This document shows positions 1-8,030 of a stretch of DNA of 41,436 nt, in pieces. The DNA comes from a bacterium (GTDB taxonomy: Bacteria; Verrucomicrobiota; Verrucomicrobiia; Limisphaerales; J093), in contig JAKANS010000031.1 in the NCBI GenBank assembly GCA_021823625.1, positions 1 through 41,436 of the forward strand. The letters run 5' to 3'. The notes under the pieces were generated by a model. The model searched no databases. It had not been told where the DNA came from and saw only the letters and a list, made by a program, of their open reading frames with translations. Each line of letters begins with the position of its first letter. Positions within the stretch are counted from its first letter, which is position 1. Made by a program: the position numbers and the translations under genes.

Positions 1-128
1 CCGCCAGGCCAGCCGCGGCTCGACGGCGCGCCGGAACGCGGGCCCCGGCCCACCAACGACTTCAAGACGCAGCTTGTTTGCGGGCGCCCGAACGTTCCCC
101 TTGCTCGACTCCGCTCCAATCGCAGTCC

Positions 129-480
129 ATGAAGGTCTCACGCCTGCTTCCTGCAATTGCCTGCCTGGGTTTGACCGCCGCTCTGTTCCGCCCCGCGGTG
201 AGCTTCGCGGCTGACGCGCCCCGCCGATCCGGCTGAACACCATCGGCCACCTGCCCGGCTTGCCAAAGGCAGCGTCGATCGCGGCGGCTTGCACGAACTT
301 CGCCGTCGTGCGCGTTACGGATGGCGCGAAGGTGTTGGAGGGCACCGTCACCGGCCATCTTCGAACCCGCTCGCACGCGATCGGCGGAGATCTGATTGCG
401 ATCCTCGTGGTGCGCGGGTCTTCGGGCATCCGCTGCGGCGCACCAGTGTCGGGCGCTCGGCGAACCTCCAGGAGGAGTTT
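129..480 (+). pseudogene. Broken N-terminus of a secreted GH9-cellulase-like protein
   Basis: An ATG at 129 opens a convincing Sec signal peptide (basic start, hydrophobic core, SFAADA end) that runs into TGA at 234-236. In the frame starting at 224 the reading resumes as PIRLNTIGHLPGLPKAAS followed by FAVVRVTDGAKVLEGTVTG. This resembles the Ig-like N-terminal domain of GH9 endoglucanases, which typically begins with an IRLNQIGYLP-type motif. One extra C in the C run near 218-222 would join signal peptide and domain. After about 360 the frame decays again and no GH9 catalytic domain follows, so this is a fragment even if the first shift is a sequencing error. The 287 bases from 481 to 767 hold no gene I can support. 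The family assignment is inference from a short stretch. Confidence 0.42.
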
Positions 481-755
481 CCGGCGGCGGCGCCACACCT
501 AACCCAGTCCGAATCGACGCCAATGCTGCCTCTCGCCGCGGTTGCGACCTGAATTCGGTGGCGGCACAAATTAGCGCGAGTGGACGCGGAACAAGGCCCT
601 TAATCGGAAAGACTTGGCGCGAAATGTGCTAAGCTAAACCGCATGTTTGTAGGCAGTTACGCCAGTGACAAAATGACTTTCCATGCGTCGTTTCGACCCG
701 ATATCGCTTTGCGGCTGCGCGGCGTGCCCGCGCTTCCCTCGCTTGGCGGCACCAC

Positions 756-760
756 GGAGG
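756..760 (+). promoter_or_regulatory. Shine-Dalgarno site deciding a TTG start
   Basis: GGAGG lies seven bases before the TTG at 768. It is one of the few clear ribosome binding sites in the window and supports the non-ATG start of the AraC-family gene. Confidence 0.6.
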
Positions 761-767
761 TCTGCCT

Positions 768-1682
768 TTGAAACCCCTGCTCCTGAGCGCCCGAAATCGC
801 CGCAAGCGCGCAGCGATCCAACGCCCACCGGTGCTGTCCAGCGCGGAGGGTCCCTGGCAGGGAATCCTGCTGGCGGAGTTCGGCGCCGGGCCGGTGGAAG
901 TCCTGGATGAAGCTCCGTTGCAGCACCACCTCCTGGTTCAACTCGACCACGACACCCGCTTCGAATGGGGGAACAACGGCCACTTGGAAACCGTGGAACT
1001 CAAGCCCGGCCAAATGAGTTTTTACCCGGCTTTCAAACCGTTCACGGCGAGAAACCCGCAAACTTACGGATTCCTCCTCGTCGCCTTGGAACCCAAATCG
1101 CTGCTCTGTTCGACCCAAGGCATGGTGGAGGCGAACCACCTGGAGTTCACCACGCAGAATGCGGTGGATGACCCGTTGGTGCGTGGCGCGGCTCTCGCCC
1201 TCCGGGAAGAAATCGCGGCGGGGTACCCCGGCGGACGCTGGTACGGAGAGGCGCTGGCGGAAATGCTCGCGGTACACTTGGTGCGCCATTACACCACCGA
1301 GGCTCCGCTCCTTCGCCCGAACGACGGCGGCCTGGCCCCAAACCAGTTGAAGCGCGCCCTCGAGTTCATCCATGCCAACCTGGCCGCGGACACCTCGCTT
1401 CAATCCGTGGCCAATGAAGTTGGGTTGAGTCCGTTTCACTTCGCGCGCCAGTTCAAGCGCGCCACCGGCCTGGCCCCGCACCAGTACCTCATTCAACAAC
1501 GCGTGGAGCGCGCCAAGGAACTGCTGGTGCACTCGCTGGCCAGCGTCGCGGAGGTGGCGCAGCAGGTCGGTTTTTGCGACCAAAGCCATTTTGCGCGGCA
1601 TTTCCGACGCCTTTTCGGTATGACTCCGAAGGCTTTTCGCCAGCGTTCCGGCCGGCGCAAGATTGTGCCTCAAACCGCATGA
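768..1682 (+). CDS. AraC-family transcriptional regulator
   Basis: This is a 304-residue DNA-binding regulator. The first 170 or so residues look like a cupin-type AraC effector domain (HHLLVQLDHDTRFEW, then KPGQMSFYPAF), which in this family usually binds a sugar or other small ligand. The last 100 residues form the paired helix-turn-helix: the first helices include SLQSVANEVGLSPFHFARQF, and the second half carries SVAEVAQQVGFCDQSHFARHF and ends in the family signature GMTPKAFRQ. The length is typical. The TTG start is chosen because GGAGG precedes it at seven bases. The next gene on the same strand is the 1386-residue secreted protein beginning at 2134, with a perfect palindrome ahead of it, so that gene is the obvious candidate target (inference). 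Confidence 0.9.
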   Translation: MKPLLLSARNRRKRAAIQRPPVLSSAEGPWQGILLAEFGAGPVEVLDEAPLQHHLLVQLDHDTRFEWGNNGHLETVELKPGQMSFYPAFKPFTARNPQTYGFLLVALEPKSLLCSTQGMVEANHLEFTTQNAVDDPLVRGAALALREEIAAGYPGGRWYGEALAEMLAVHLVRHYTTEAPLLRPNDGGLAPNQLKRALEFIHANLAADTSLQSVANEVGLSPFHFARQFKRATGLAPHQYLIQQRVERAKELLVHSLASVAEVAQQVGFCDQSHFARHFRRLFGMTPKAFRQRSGRRKIVPQTA

Positions 1683-2092
1683 ACGTTATCGTTTTTTGTG
1701 CTTTGCAAGCTCTTTTTGGCAAGGACGTTCCGTAACCAGCAAGTTCGTACAAGCGCGTTCTCCGGGCGCCCCGCAGCATGGCCTGCAAATGGCGACGGGT
1801 CTCATTTTGACTGCCGTGGTGTCTGCGCGGGTTGATGGCCCTTGGATGTACACCCCCTGCGCTTCACCGCCGGACACCCGGCAGTCGCTCCTTCGCAAGG
1901 CGCACGAGCCACCCATCGGCACACCGGCGCAATCCCCACGCGCGGGTTTCCGGTGCCGCCCTGCCGTCTCCGCCCCTGGCGGAGCACGAACCAAGGCGGC
2001 AGCACTACCAATCGCTCCTCCAAGGTGGGGCGTTGCCCAGATGCCACTGTGGGCGAATCCCTAGCAGAGGGTCTGCCGTGATTCCGTCGCCG
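1683..2092 (+). other. Long leader/intergenic region with no supported gene
   Basis: These 410 bases between the regulator and the large secreted protein contain only short overlapping frames without recognisable protein features. The stretch from about 1880 to 2060 is C-rich and has an imperfect repeat of a block beginning TCGCTCCT (near 1884 and again near 2010), plus a GCCCA/TGGGC hairpin near 2036-2055. It could be a structured 5' leader, but I could not match it to a known riboswitch class. Confidence 0.4.
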
Positions 2093-2106
2093 TTTGGTAA
2101 ACCAAA
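2093..2106. promoter_or_regulatory. Perfect palindrome, candidate operator
   Basis: TTTGGTAAACCAAA is a perfect 6-bp inverted repeat with a 2-base centre. It ends 27 bases before the ATG of the large secreted protein and just ahead of its GGAGA ribosome binding site at 2121-2125. Its place fits an operator for the AraC-family regulator or another dimeric repressor. Binding is inferred from position and symmetry only. Confidence 0.4.
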
Positions 2107-2133
2107 TCCGAGTACGCTCGGGAGATAGTTCCT

Positions 2134-5100
2134 ATGAAAAAAACACACCGAACAAAAACACTGCGCGCTGGTTGCGGAGTGCTCGGTTTGGGGGCTGCCC
2201 TGGCAGCCTCAGCCGGCACCGTAACCATCGACTTCAACACCGACCCCTCGCTGAGCGGGCTCTACCAAGAGGTAGGGGCCACCAGTTCCGAATGGCGTCA
2301 GGACGGCGGCGCCACCGGCGCCAATGGCGACGGCTACCTGTCCGTCACCGACGCCCGCGGCGGCCAGCGCTCCGTGCTGGTCTTCAAGGACCTCGAGCCC
2401 GGGCTCGTGGTCAAGGCCTTCACCTTCGAGTGCGACATGCGCATCGGCGGCGGACGCAATCAACCGGCGGACGGGTTCTCCTTGAACTACGTTCGCGCGA
2501 GCGATCCCATCATCGACAACGGGTCGCCTTTCGCCGGGACCGGTACCGAAACCGACCTGCCGGAGGAAGGCTCGCTCACCGGCCTGGGCATCGGCTTCGA
2601 CACCTGGAAGAGTGGTGACGTCTCGGCGGGAGTGGTTGACTGCATCGGCATCAGCATCCGCGTGGACGGCAACATGGTCGCCCAACTGCCTGTCCCGCTC
2701 CAACCGGGCAACGTTTACACCGGCACGGGCACCGGCACCATCGACGAGGCTCCCTACCGGAACCTGGCCACCAACGACGTCAACTACGCCAAGTCCATGC
2801 AAACCGGCGCGTTGAGCAACGAGGACTTGAACGGCGACGGCGTGGTGGACGCCGCCGATGAGCTCGCCCCGCAGCCGGCCTACGGCGACCCGACCTGGGG
2901 TTTGTGGATCAAGAACCTTGCTTGGGCACACTTCGTAGCGGAGTTGACCGAGAACTCGACGGTCAAGATCACTTGGAAGGGCGTGGAAATCACGCCGACC
3001 GGCGGTCTGCCAACGACCTTCTCGCCCAGCCCCGGACGGCTCGTGTTCGGCGGCCGTACGGGCGGTAATTGGGAAGCCACGCACGTGGACAACATCAAGT
3101 TGACCACGGTGGCGGCGGACACGGTGATCGTCAGCGCGCCGACCGGCCTGCCCGTCGGCTTCCGCATTGGGACCATCGACTCCGGCCCGGCCATCGTTGA
3201 CCTGAGCACCGCGAAGCTCACTTTCGACGGCGTGGACGTGACGCCGATCCAGAGCGAAAAGAACGGCCTCAACGGCACGCTGGGTTGGTGGGACGCGACC
3301 AAACCGCTGGTCATCGGCTCGACCCACGGAGTGGTCCTCAGCGTGAAGGACACCCGCGGCATCGAAGTCACCAAGACCAACACCTTCACCGTGCCCAATT
3401 ACGTCACCGTCCCGCCCGCCTACGCCGTCACCGGCGTGGACACGAGCAAGAAGGGCTTCAGCGTGAAGATTCACCAGACCGCCGACCGCAACCAGGAGAC
3501 CACGGTGGCGCGCGCCGAGCAGCAACTCGCCGGTTTGCGCGGGGCGAACGTGGCTGATCTGTCCCAGTTCCCCGGCGGCGGCAACGTCTGGACCGAGACG
3601 GGCACGATCAACTACAGCCAGCTCGGCACTGCCGGCGTGCCCGAACCCAACGGCGCCTTCAAGGAAAACCTGGACGACCCGACCAAAAACTTCCCCGACG
3701 TGTCGATCCCGGGCATCCCGAGCGCCACGGAAGTGAACGCCGACGGAACCATCTATACCGACAACATCGCGGCGGAAATCACCACGTACATCAACTTCCC
3801 GGAAGCGGGCGTGTACACGATGATCTTCAACAGCGACGACGGTTTCCGGACCACGACGTTCAGCAGCGTGCACGAAGTCCTCAGCTCGCTGTTGGTCAGC
3901 CAGGCCGACGTCGGCAAGGGCGCTTCGGACGTTGCCGCGACGCTCTACGTGCCGCAGGCGGGCAACTATCCGTTCCGCACGGTGTGGTTTGAAGGCGGCG
4001 GCGGGGCGAACCTCGAATGGTCCGCCCAGGAACTGGCCCCCACCGCGACCGACCGCTGGCTCATCAACGAGCCGACCCAGACGCAAGCCCTCAAGGCTTA
4101 CAGCGCCCTCACAACCGGCGCCCCGGCGTGCGTGTCGTTCGTTCATCCGTTCCTCAACTCCGGCAATCCGTACTTCGGTGATGCGGTGCTGCAGGCAAAC
4201 CTCGAGGACGGCGCCACCCCGGTGGATCAGGGTTCCATCAAGATGCTCCTGAACGGCACGGAAGTGGCCGCCACCAAGAGCAAGACCGGCACCACCACCA
4301 AGGTGACCTTCGACCCGCCCGGCAACCTCCCGGCGAACTCCACGAACCAGCTCGTGATCCGCTTCACCGCGGGCACGCAGACCTATGACGCGACGAACAG
4401 CTTCACCGTCGCCAACACCATCGTGGTGCCGCCCAGCCTGGCGCTGCCCGCCTCCGCGGTGGACAAGAGCAAGACCGGTTTCCTGGTCAAGACCGTCCAA
4501 CACGGCATCCGGCGCTCGAACGCCGATCCGGCCGGCACGGCGGAAGACGGCATGCCAAACAGTATCTACCGCGCCAACACCCAGTTGGCTGGGCTGTGGG
4601 GCTGGCCCAACACTGCCGACACGACCCTGTTCACCGGACCGGGCGGCTACTTCGAAGAATCGACCGCCAGCGGCTATGCCGGCGTGATCAACTACAACGG
4701 GATCAGCGGCGACGGCGGCTTCTTCACCGGTGCCAATGGTTATCCGGACTCCGCCGTGCCCGGCATGCCCGGAACGGCCTTGGCCGAAAGCGGCGTGGAC
4801 AACTATTCCCAGGAAATCCTCACGGTGCTCGACCTCCAGCCGGGCATCTATGTCATGGACGTGAACAGCGACGACAACGCCGCGGTGTACGTGGGCAATC
4901 CGAAGGAATGGATGACCCTGCCGATCCTGCTGGGCATGTACGGTTCCTCCTACGAGTCCGACTCCGGCCGCGGCGTCGGCACAGCCATCGGCGACGGCAC
5001 GCGGTTCTCGTTCGAGATCAAGACTGCCGGTCTGTATCCGTTCCGGCTGGTCTGGGAACAGGGCGGTGGCGGTCACGGCGTGGAATGGTCCACCCGCGAA

Positions 5101-6294
5101 GAATCGAACGGGTTCATGACCTGGTACAGTGGCACGACGCCACTGGCGACCCTCGTGGGCGACTCGCTCACGGCGGGCGCGATCAAGGCCTATGAATACC
5201 CGATCAGCAACGCCGGTGCCCCGTACGTGAAGAGCTTCGCGCCGGGACGCAGCACCATCGACTCGGCGGCCAGCAAGGGCCGCGTCGGTCCGGACGCGAC
5301 GGTCACCGCCGTCCTTGACCAAGCCGCCGGCACCATCGACACCACCAGCGTGGCCATGACCATCAACGGCACGGCGGTCACCCCGACCGCCACCAAGAGC
5401 GGCAGCCTCGTGACGGTGACGTACAAGCCGGCCGGTGGTTTCGCCGCGGGTAGCACGAATGCCGTGGCGTTGACCTTCGGCGACCGCACGGTGAGCTGGA
5501 CGTTCATCGTCGGCCTGCCGGCGACGCCGGTGTTCTCCATCGAAGCCGCTGACTTCGATTACAACGGTGGCCAGAGCAAGCCGGAGGCGAGCGTCATGCC
5601 CTACATGGGCGGCGCCTATGCCGGCCTGAGCGCCGTCGCGGGCACGGACTACAACGGTCCGAACACCGTGGACAATCCGTACTACCGCTATCCGAGTAGC
5701 CTGAACGTGCCCGTGAGCTTCGGCAATGATCGCGACCGCGGTCTGGGCGAAGTCGTGGCCGACTTCCGGCTGGGCTGGATGGGCGAAGGCAAATGGTTCA
5801 ACTACACGCGCACCTTCCCGGCTGGGACGTACAACGTCTATGCCGCCCTCTCGCACGGCGACGCGACGACCACCGCCACTCGCATCGGCGGCAGTCTGGT
5901 GGACGTGACCGGCGGCGGTAGCACCGTGCTCGGTGCGTTCGACGCGCCGACGACCGGTGGCTGGGGCAACAACGCCTTGGTGCCGATGAAGGACGCGGCG
6001 ACCACCAACAGCATCGTGGCGCTCGACCTGAGCGGGACGAAGACCCTCCGCTTCAATGATCGCAACGGTGACTTCGACTACCTGTTGTTCGCCCCGGCGG
6101 TGAATGGTGAGGTGCCGCAGTTCACCAGCATCAAGAAGAACGCGGACGGCAGCATCACGGTCGAGTGGACTGGCGGTGGCACGCTCCAGGCGGCGCCGGC
6201 GGTGACCGGGCCGTGGCAGGACGTGACGGGGGCCACCAGCCCGTACACCCTGCAGCCCACTGAGGCGATGCTCTACGACCGCATCAAGCAGTAA
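2134..6294 (+). CDS. Large secreted multidomain carbohydrate-binding (lectin-like/PA14-like) protein
   Basis: This 1386-residue exported protein starts with a Sec signal peptide (KKTHRTKTLRAG, hydrophobic core, cleavage near SAGT). Residues 28-330 look like an L-type-lectin/jelly-roll fold, interrupted near residue 230 by a dockerin-like calcium loop, DLNGDGVVDAADEL. Two related modules follow, at about 424-650 and 767-1022. Each has an Ig-like lead-in (DTSKKGF and DKSKTGF), an INY start, an SDD turn, and an ending of the type EGGGGANLEWS or QGGGGHGVEWS, as in PA14 carbohydrate-binding domains. Residues 1133-1325 resemble a CBM6-like beta-sandwich (FSIEAADFDYNGG, GEGKWFNYTRTF). The last 55 residues are a small Ig/FN3-like tail (GTLQAAP, VTGPWQDV) common in secreted verrucomicrobial proteins. 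No glycosidase catalytic motif is evident, so it is probably a binding or surface protein. GGAGA at 2121 supports the start. Confidence 0.8.
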   Translation: MKKTHRTKTLRAGCGVLGLGAALAASAGTVTIDFNTDPSLSGLYQEVGATSSEWRQDGGATGANGDGYLSVTDARGGQRSVLVFKDLEPGLVVKAFTFECDMRIGGGRNQPADGFSLNYVRASDPIIDNGSPFAGTGTETDLPEEGSLTGLGIGFDTWKSGDVSAGVVDCIGISIRVDGNMVAQLPVPLQPGNVYTGTGTGTIDEAPYRNLATNDVNYAKSMQTGALSNEDLNGDGVVDAADELAPQPAYGDPTWGLWIKNLAWAHFVAELTENSTVKITWKGVEITPTGGLPTTFSPSPGRLVFGGRTGGNWEATHVDNIKLTTVAADTVIVSAPTGLPVGFRIGTIDSGPAIVDLSTAKLTFDGVDVTPIQSEKNGLNGTLGWWDATKPLVIGSTHGVVLSVKDTRGIEVTKTNTFTVPNYVTVPPAYAVTGVDTSKKGFSVKIHQTADRNQETTVARAEQQLAGLRGANVADLSQFPGGGNVWTETGTINYSQLGTAGVPEPNGAFKENLDDPTKNFPDVSIPGIPSATEVNADGTIYTDNIAAEITTYINFPEAGVYTMIFNSDDGFRTTTFSSVHEVLSSLLVSQADVGKGASDVAATLYVPQAGNYPFRTVWFEGGGGANLEWSAQELAPTATDRWLINEPTQTQALKAYSALTTGAPACVSFVHPFLNSGNPYFGDAVLQANLEDGATPVDQGSIKMLLNGTEVAATKSKTGTTTKVTFDPPGNLPANSTNQLVIRFTAGTQTYDATNSFTVANTIVVPPSLALPASAVDKSKTGFLVKTVQHGIRRSNADPAGTAEDGMPNSIYRANTQLAGLWGWPNTADTTLFTGPGGYFEESTASGYAGVINYNGISGDGGFFTGANGYPDSAVPGMPGTALAESGVDNYSQEILTVLDLQPGIYVMDVNSDDNAAVYVGNPKEWMTLPILLGMYGSSYESDSGRGVGTAIGDGTRFSFEIKTAGLYPFRLVWEQGGGGHGVEWSTREESNGFMTWYSGTTPLATLVGDSLTAGAIKAYEYPISNAGAPYVKSFAPGRSTIDSAASKGRVGPDATVTAVLDQAAGTIDTTSVAMTINGTAVTPTATKSGSLVTVTYKPAGGFAAGSTNAVALTFGDRTVSWTFIVGLPATPVFSIEAADFDYNGGQSKPEASVMPYMGGAYAGLSAVAGTDYNGPNTVDNPYYRYPSSLNVPVSFGNDRDRGLGEVVADFRLGWMGEGKWFNYTRTFPAGTYNVYAALSHGDATTTATRIGGSLVDVTGGGSTVLGAFDAPTTGGWGNNALVPMKDAATTNSIVALDLSGTKTLRFNDRNGDFDYLLFAPAVNGEVPQFTSIKKNADGSITVEWTGGGTLQAAPAVTGPWQDVTGATSPYTLQPTEAMLYDRIKQ

Positions 6295-6315
6295 GCCTGC
6301 AGGCCGAACTCTCAT

Positions 6316-6346
6316 GGGGACCGGGCGCACGCCCGGTCCCCTTTTT
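6316..6346 (+). terminator. Strong rho-independent terminator
   Basis: An 11-bp perfect stem (GGGGACCGGGC with GCCCGGTCCCC), a GCAC loop and a run of five T form a textbook intrinsic terminator 21 bases after the stop of the large secreted protein. Confidence 0.93.
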
Positions 6347-6887
6347 GTTTGGTCCCGCTCTCTCGGCCGCTGATCTGATTCTGCGCGGCACCACACCAGC
6401 TTCGGCTCCCCCACCCCAATTGGCTCACGGCCAAACACCGCCTCTCCGTCGCAACCCTGTCGCTATGCCAGCCTCGATCCACCGGTGTCAACGGGCGCCC
6501 GTCTCTCGGTTGCGGGTCGTGGCGCAATCGCAGTCGCACCACGCAACGCCAACGAACGATTGACGGATGACTCCCCAGGGCTGCTCCAAAGTCCGGCCGA
6601 TGGAAGGGAGAACCAGGCCGGCAGCCCTGAAATCCGAAGCCCGAAGCCCGAAACCCGAGAATGGCTTGATCCGCGGGGCGGCGGCTCCGCTGGGGGAGTT
6701 GTGGATTCGGGACTGCGAACTGCGGATTGCTTTCGGTCTTCGGGTTTCGGATTGGGAAGGGACCGAACCGACTTTAGCGCGGCCCTGGATGACCCCATTG
6801 ACATCGGAGTTTCGGTTTGCCACGGCTCGCCAGTCATTGTTATTTGGCGCGGTCGAAAGGCTGCAAAAAGCCGCGACGCGCAAGACC
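6347..6887. other. Intergenic region carrying an inverted repeat
   Basis: These 541 bases between the terminator and the next supported start code for nothing recognisable. Open frames run through them, but their translations are low-complexity and made up largely of the repeat described separately at 6631-6753. Confidence 0.5.
6631..6753. repeat. Inverted repeat of CCGAA-type units
   Basis: The left arm (6631-6660) begins AATCCGAAGCCCGAAGCCC and continues with CCGAAACCCGAGA. The right arm (6732-6753) reads, on the other strand, AATCCGAAACCCGAAGACC. The two outer arms match at 17 of 19 positions and enclose about 70 bases that hold further GGATTCGGGA/GCGGATT half-units. The form resembles an intergenic palindromic repeat or short non-autonomous element. 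Confidence 0.55.
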
Positions 6888-7337
6888 ATGGCGACACTCA
6901 CCAAGCTCAAGCTCTCCTTCAAGACCGGCTCGGAGCCGTTTTCCGGCACGAACGCCCGCGTCTATCTCGTTTTCTGCAGCCGCACGCAGGGCCGCATCTA
7001 CGAGCTTCCCACGCAGCCGGGCGATTTGGAGGTGGGCAAACTGGACATTTACGAGGCCGAAGGGCCGGAAGGGCCGGACTGGGCTGACCTCACCTGCCTG
7101 CTGCTGCTCAACGGCATGAACCAGGCCAACGCCGCGTGGCGGGTATTGTGGGTGAAGATCGAGGCTGTGGACGCCAATGGCGCTTCCTGGCTGCTCGCCG
7201 ACTCAATGCTGGAACGCTGGCTCGACAACGCCAAAGGAACCGCGCCGGCCGCTTTTGTTCCGCTCAAACAACCGCTCACCCGTCTGGCCGACGATGTCGT
7301 GGGCCGTCCGAGTTGCTCGCTCAAGCTGGTGCCGTAG
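6888..7337 (+). CDS. Small PLAT/LH2-like domain protein
   Basis: A 149-residue protein with no signal peptide. Residues 5-110 look like a PLAT/LH2 beta-sandwich: LSFKTGSEPFSGTNARVYLVF corresponds to the family's TG...GTDA-V-l-l strand, followed by GDLEVGKLDIYE and the later strand WRVLWVKIEAVD. PLAT domains usually mediate protein or lipid contacts. The ATG at 6888 is chosen because the open frame upstream translates the CCGAA repeat and looks non-coding. No Shine-Dalgarno site is evident. The gene lies 110 bases before the next small gene on the same strand. The function is unknown; the domain call rests on pattern only. Confidence 0.6.
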   Translation: MATLTKLKLSFKTGSEPFSGTNARVYLVFCSRTQGRIYELPTQPGDLEVGKLDIYEAEGPEGPDWADLTCLLLLNGMNQANAAWRVLWVKIEAVDANGASWLLADSMLERWLDNAKGTAPAAFVPLKQPLTRLADDVVGRPSCSLKLVP

Positions 7338-7447
7338 CGCTGACGGTCCGTTGTCACTTCCGAACTCGGCCCGCACAACTCCGTCGATCATCGCGTCGGT
7401 CAAACGCACGCCCCCCGCAACGGGTCTCATCTCAGTTTCTGCTTACC

Positions 7448-7981
7448 ATGAACCTCGAATCGCTCCACATCGGCATGCGGGTGAAGCACCCGCAGTATGG
7501 ATTGGGGACCGTTAAAGGTCTCACCGAACACACGGCGGTGGTGGATTTCGACGACGGCACACGCCGCGAAGTCGCGCCCGAGGCCAGCGGCCTGGCACCC
7601 GCCGAGGCCCAGGCGGCCGTCTCGGGATTGAACCTGCCCCTGGCTTCGCTGCTGCGCGAGGCAGCGGAAGCCACCATCAAAGCGCTCGGCGTCGAATTGC
7701 CGCAGACCGTGGTGCCGCAGATCGGCCAGCGCTGGCGCGGCGGCAAGCTGGTGCTGCACCCGGCCGACCCCACGCTCCAAACCAAGGAGGTCGAGCTGGA
7801 GGTTTTCTTCCACAAGATCGTGATGGTTAGGAATAATCTCCGCGTGCTCGAACAGAAGCTCAACGCCCACGAAAGCCTCTCGGCCGCCGAGAAGTTCGAC
7901 TGGCAGCAATACATCACCCGCTCCTACGGTTCGCTGACCACGTTCAACGTCCTGTTCAAGGAGAAGGAAGACCAGTTCTGA
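7448..7981 (+). CDS. Conserved hypothetical protein with Tudor-like N-terminus
   Basis: A 177-residue cytoplasmic protein. The first 45 residues (LHIGMRVKHPQYGLGTVKG, then AVVDFDDGTRREV) match the small SH3/Tudor-like barrel found at the C-terminus of UvrD/PcrA helicases and in CarD-like proteins, where it contacts nucleic acid or RNA polymerase. The remainder is mostly helical, with no catalytic motif I recognise; it has a segment around LHPADPTLQTKEVELEVFFHKIVMVR and a KFDWQQYITRSYGSL segment. The ATG at 7448 begins exactly at the conserved start of the domain, and the longer upstream frame lacks protein-like content. It lies 49 bases before the aminotransferase gene and may be cotranscribed with it. 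Confidence 0.68.
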   Translation: MNLESLHIGMRVKHPQYGLGTVKGLTEHTAVVDFDDGTRREVAPEASGLAPAEAQAAVSGLNLPLASLLREAAEATIKALGVELPQTVVPQIGQRWRGGKLVLHPADPTLQTKEVELEVFFHKIVMVRNNLRVLEQKLNAHESLSAAEKFDWQQYITRSYGSLTTFNVLFKEKEDQF

Positions 7982-8030
7982 ACCGGCGCGCATCGCCCGC
8001 CGGCGTGACCCGCCCCAACACCGACATCCC

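Noticed and set aside
1960..2092. Cobalamin-riboswitch-like words (GCCACTG, CTGCC) before the giant secreted protein
   Set aside because: The full B12-box and the required order of conserved helices are not present, and the gene has no B12 link.
2209..6438. A minus-strand open frame of 1409 codons opposite the giant secreted protein
   Set aside because: It is longer than the plus-strand gene but its translation is Arg/His/Gly-rich with no domain. It arises because GC-ending codons on the plus strand rarely give stops in the mirrored frame. The plus frame has a signal peptide, ribosome binding site, domains and terminator.
6790..6860. TTGACA at 6795-6800 as a sigma70 promoter for the PLAT-like gene
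   Set aside because: No acceptable -10 element lies 16-18 bases downstream, so the hexamer alone is not enough.
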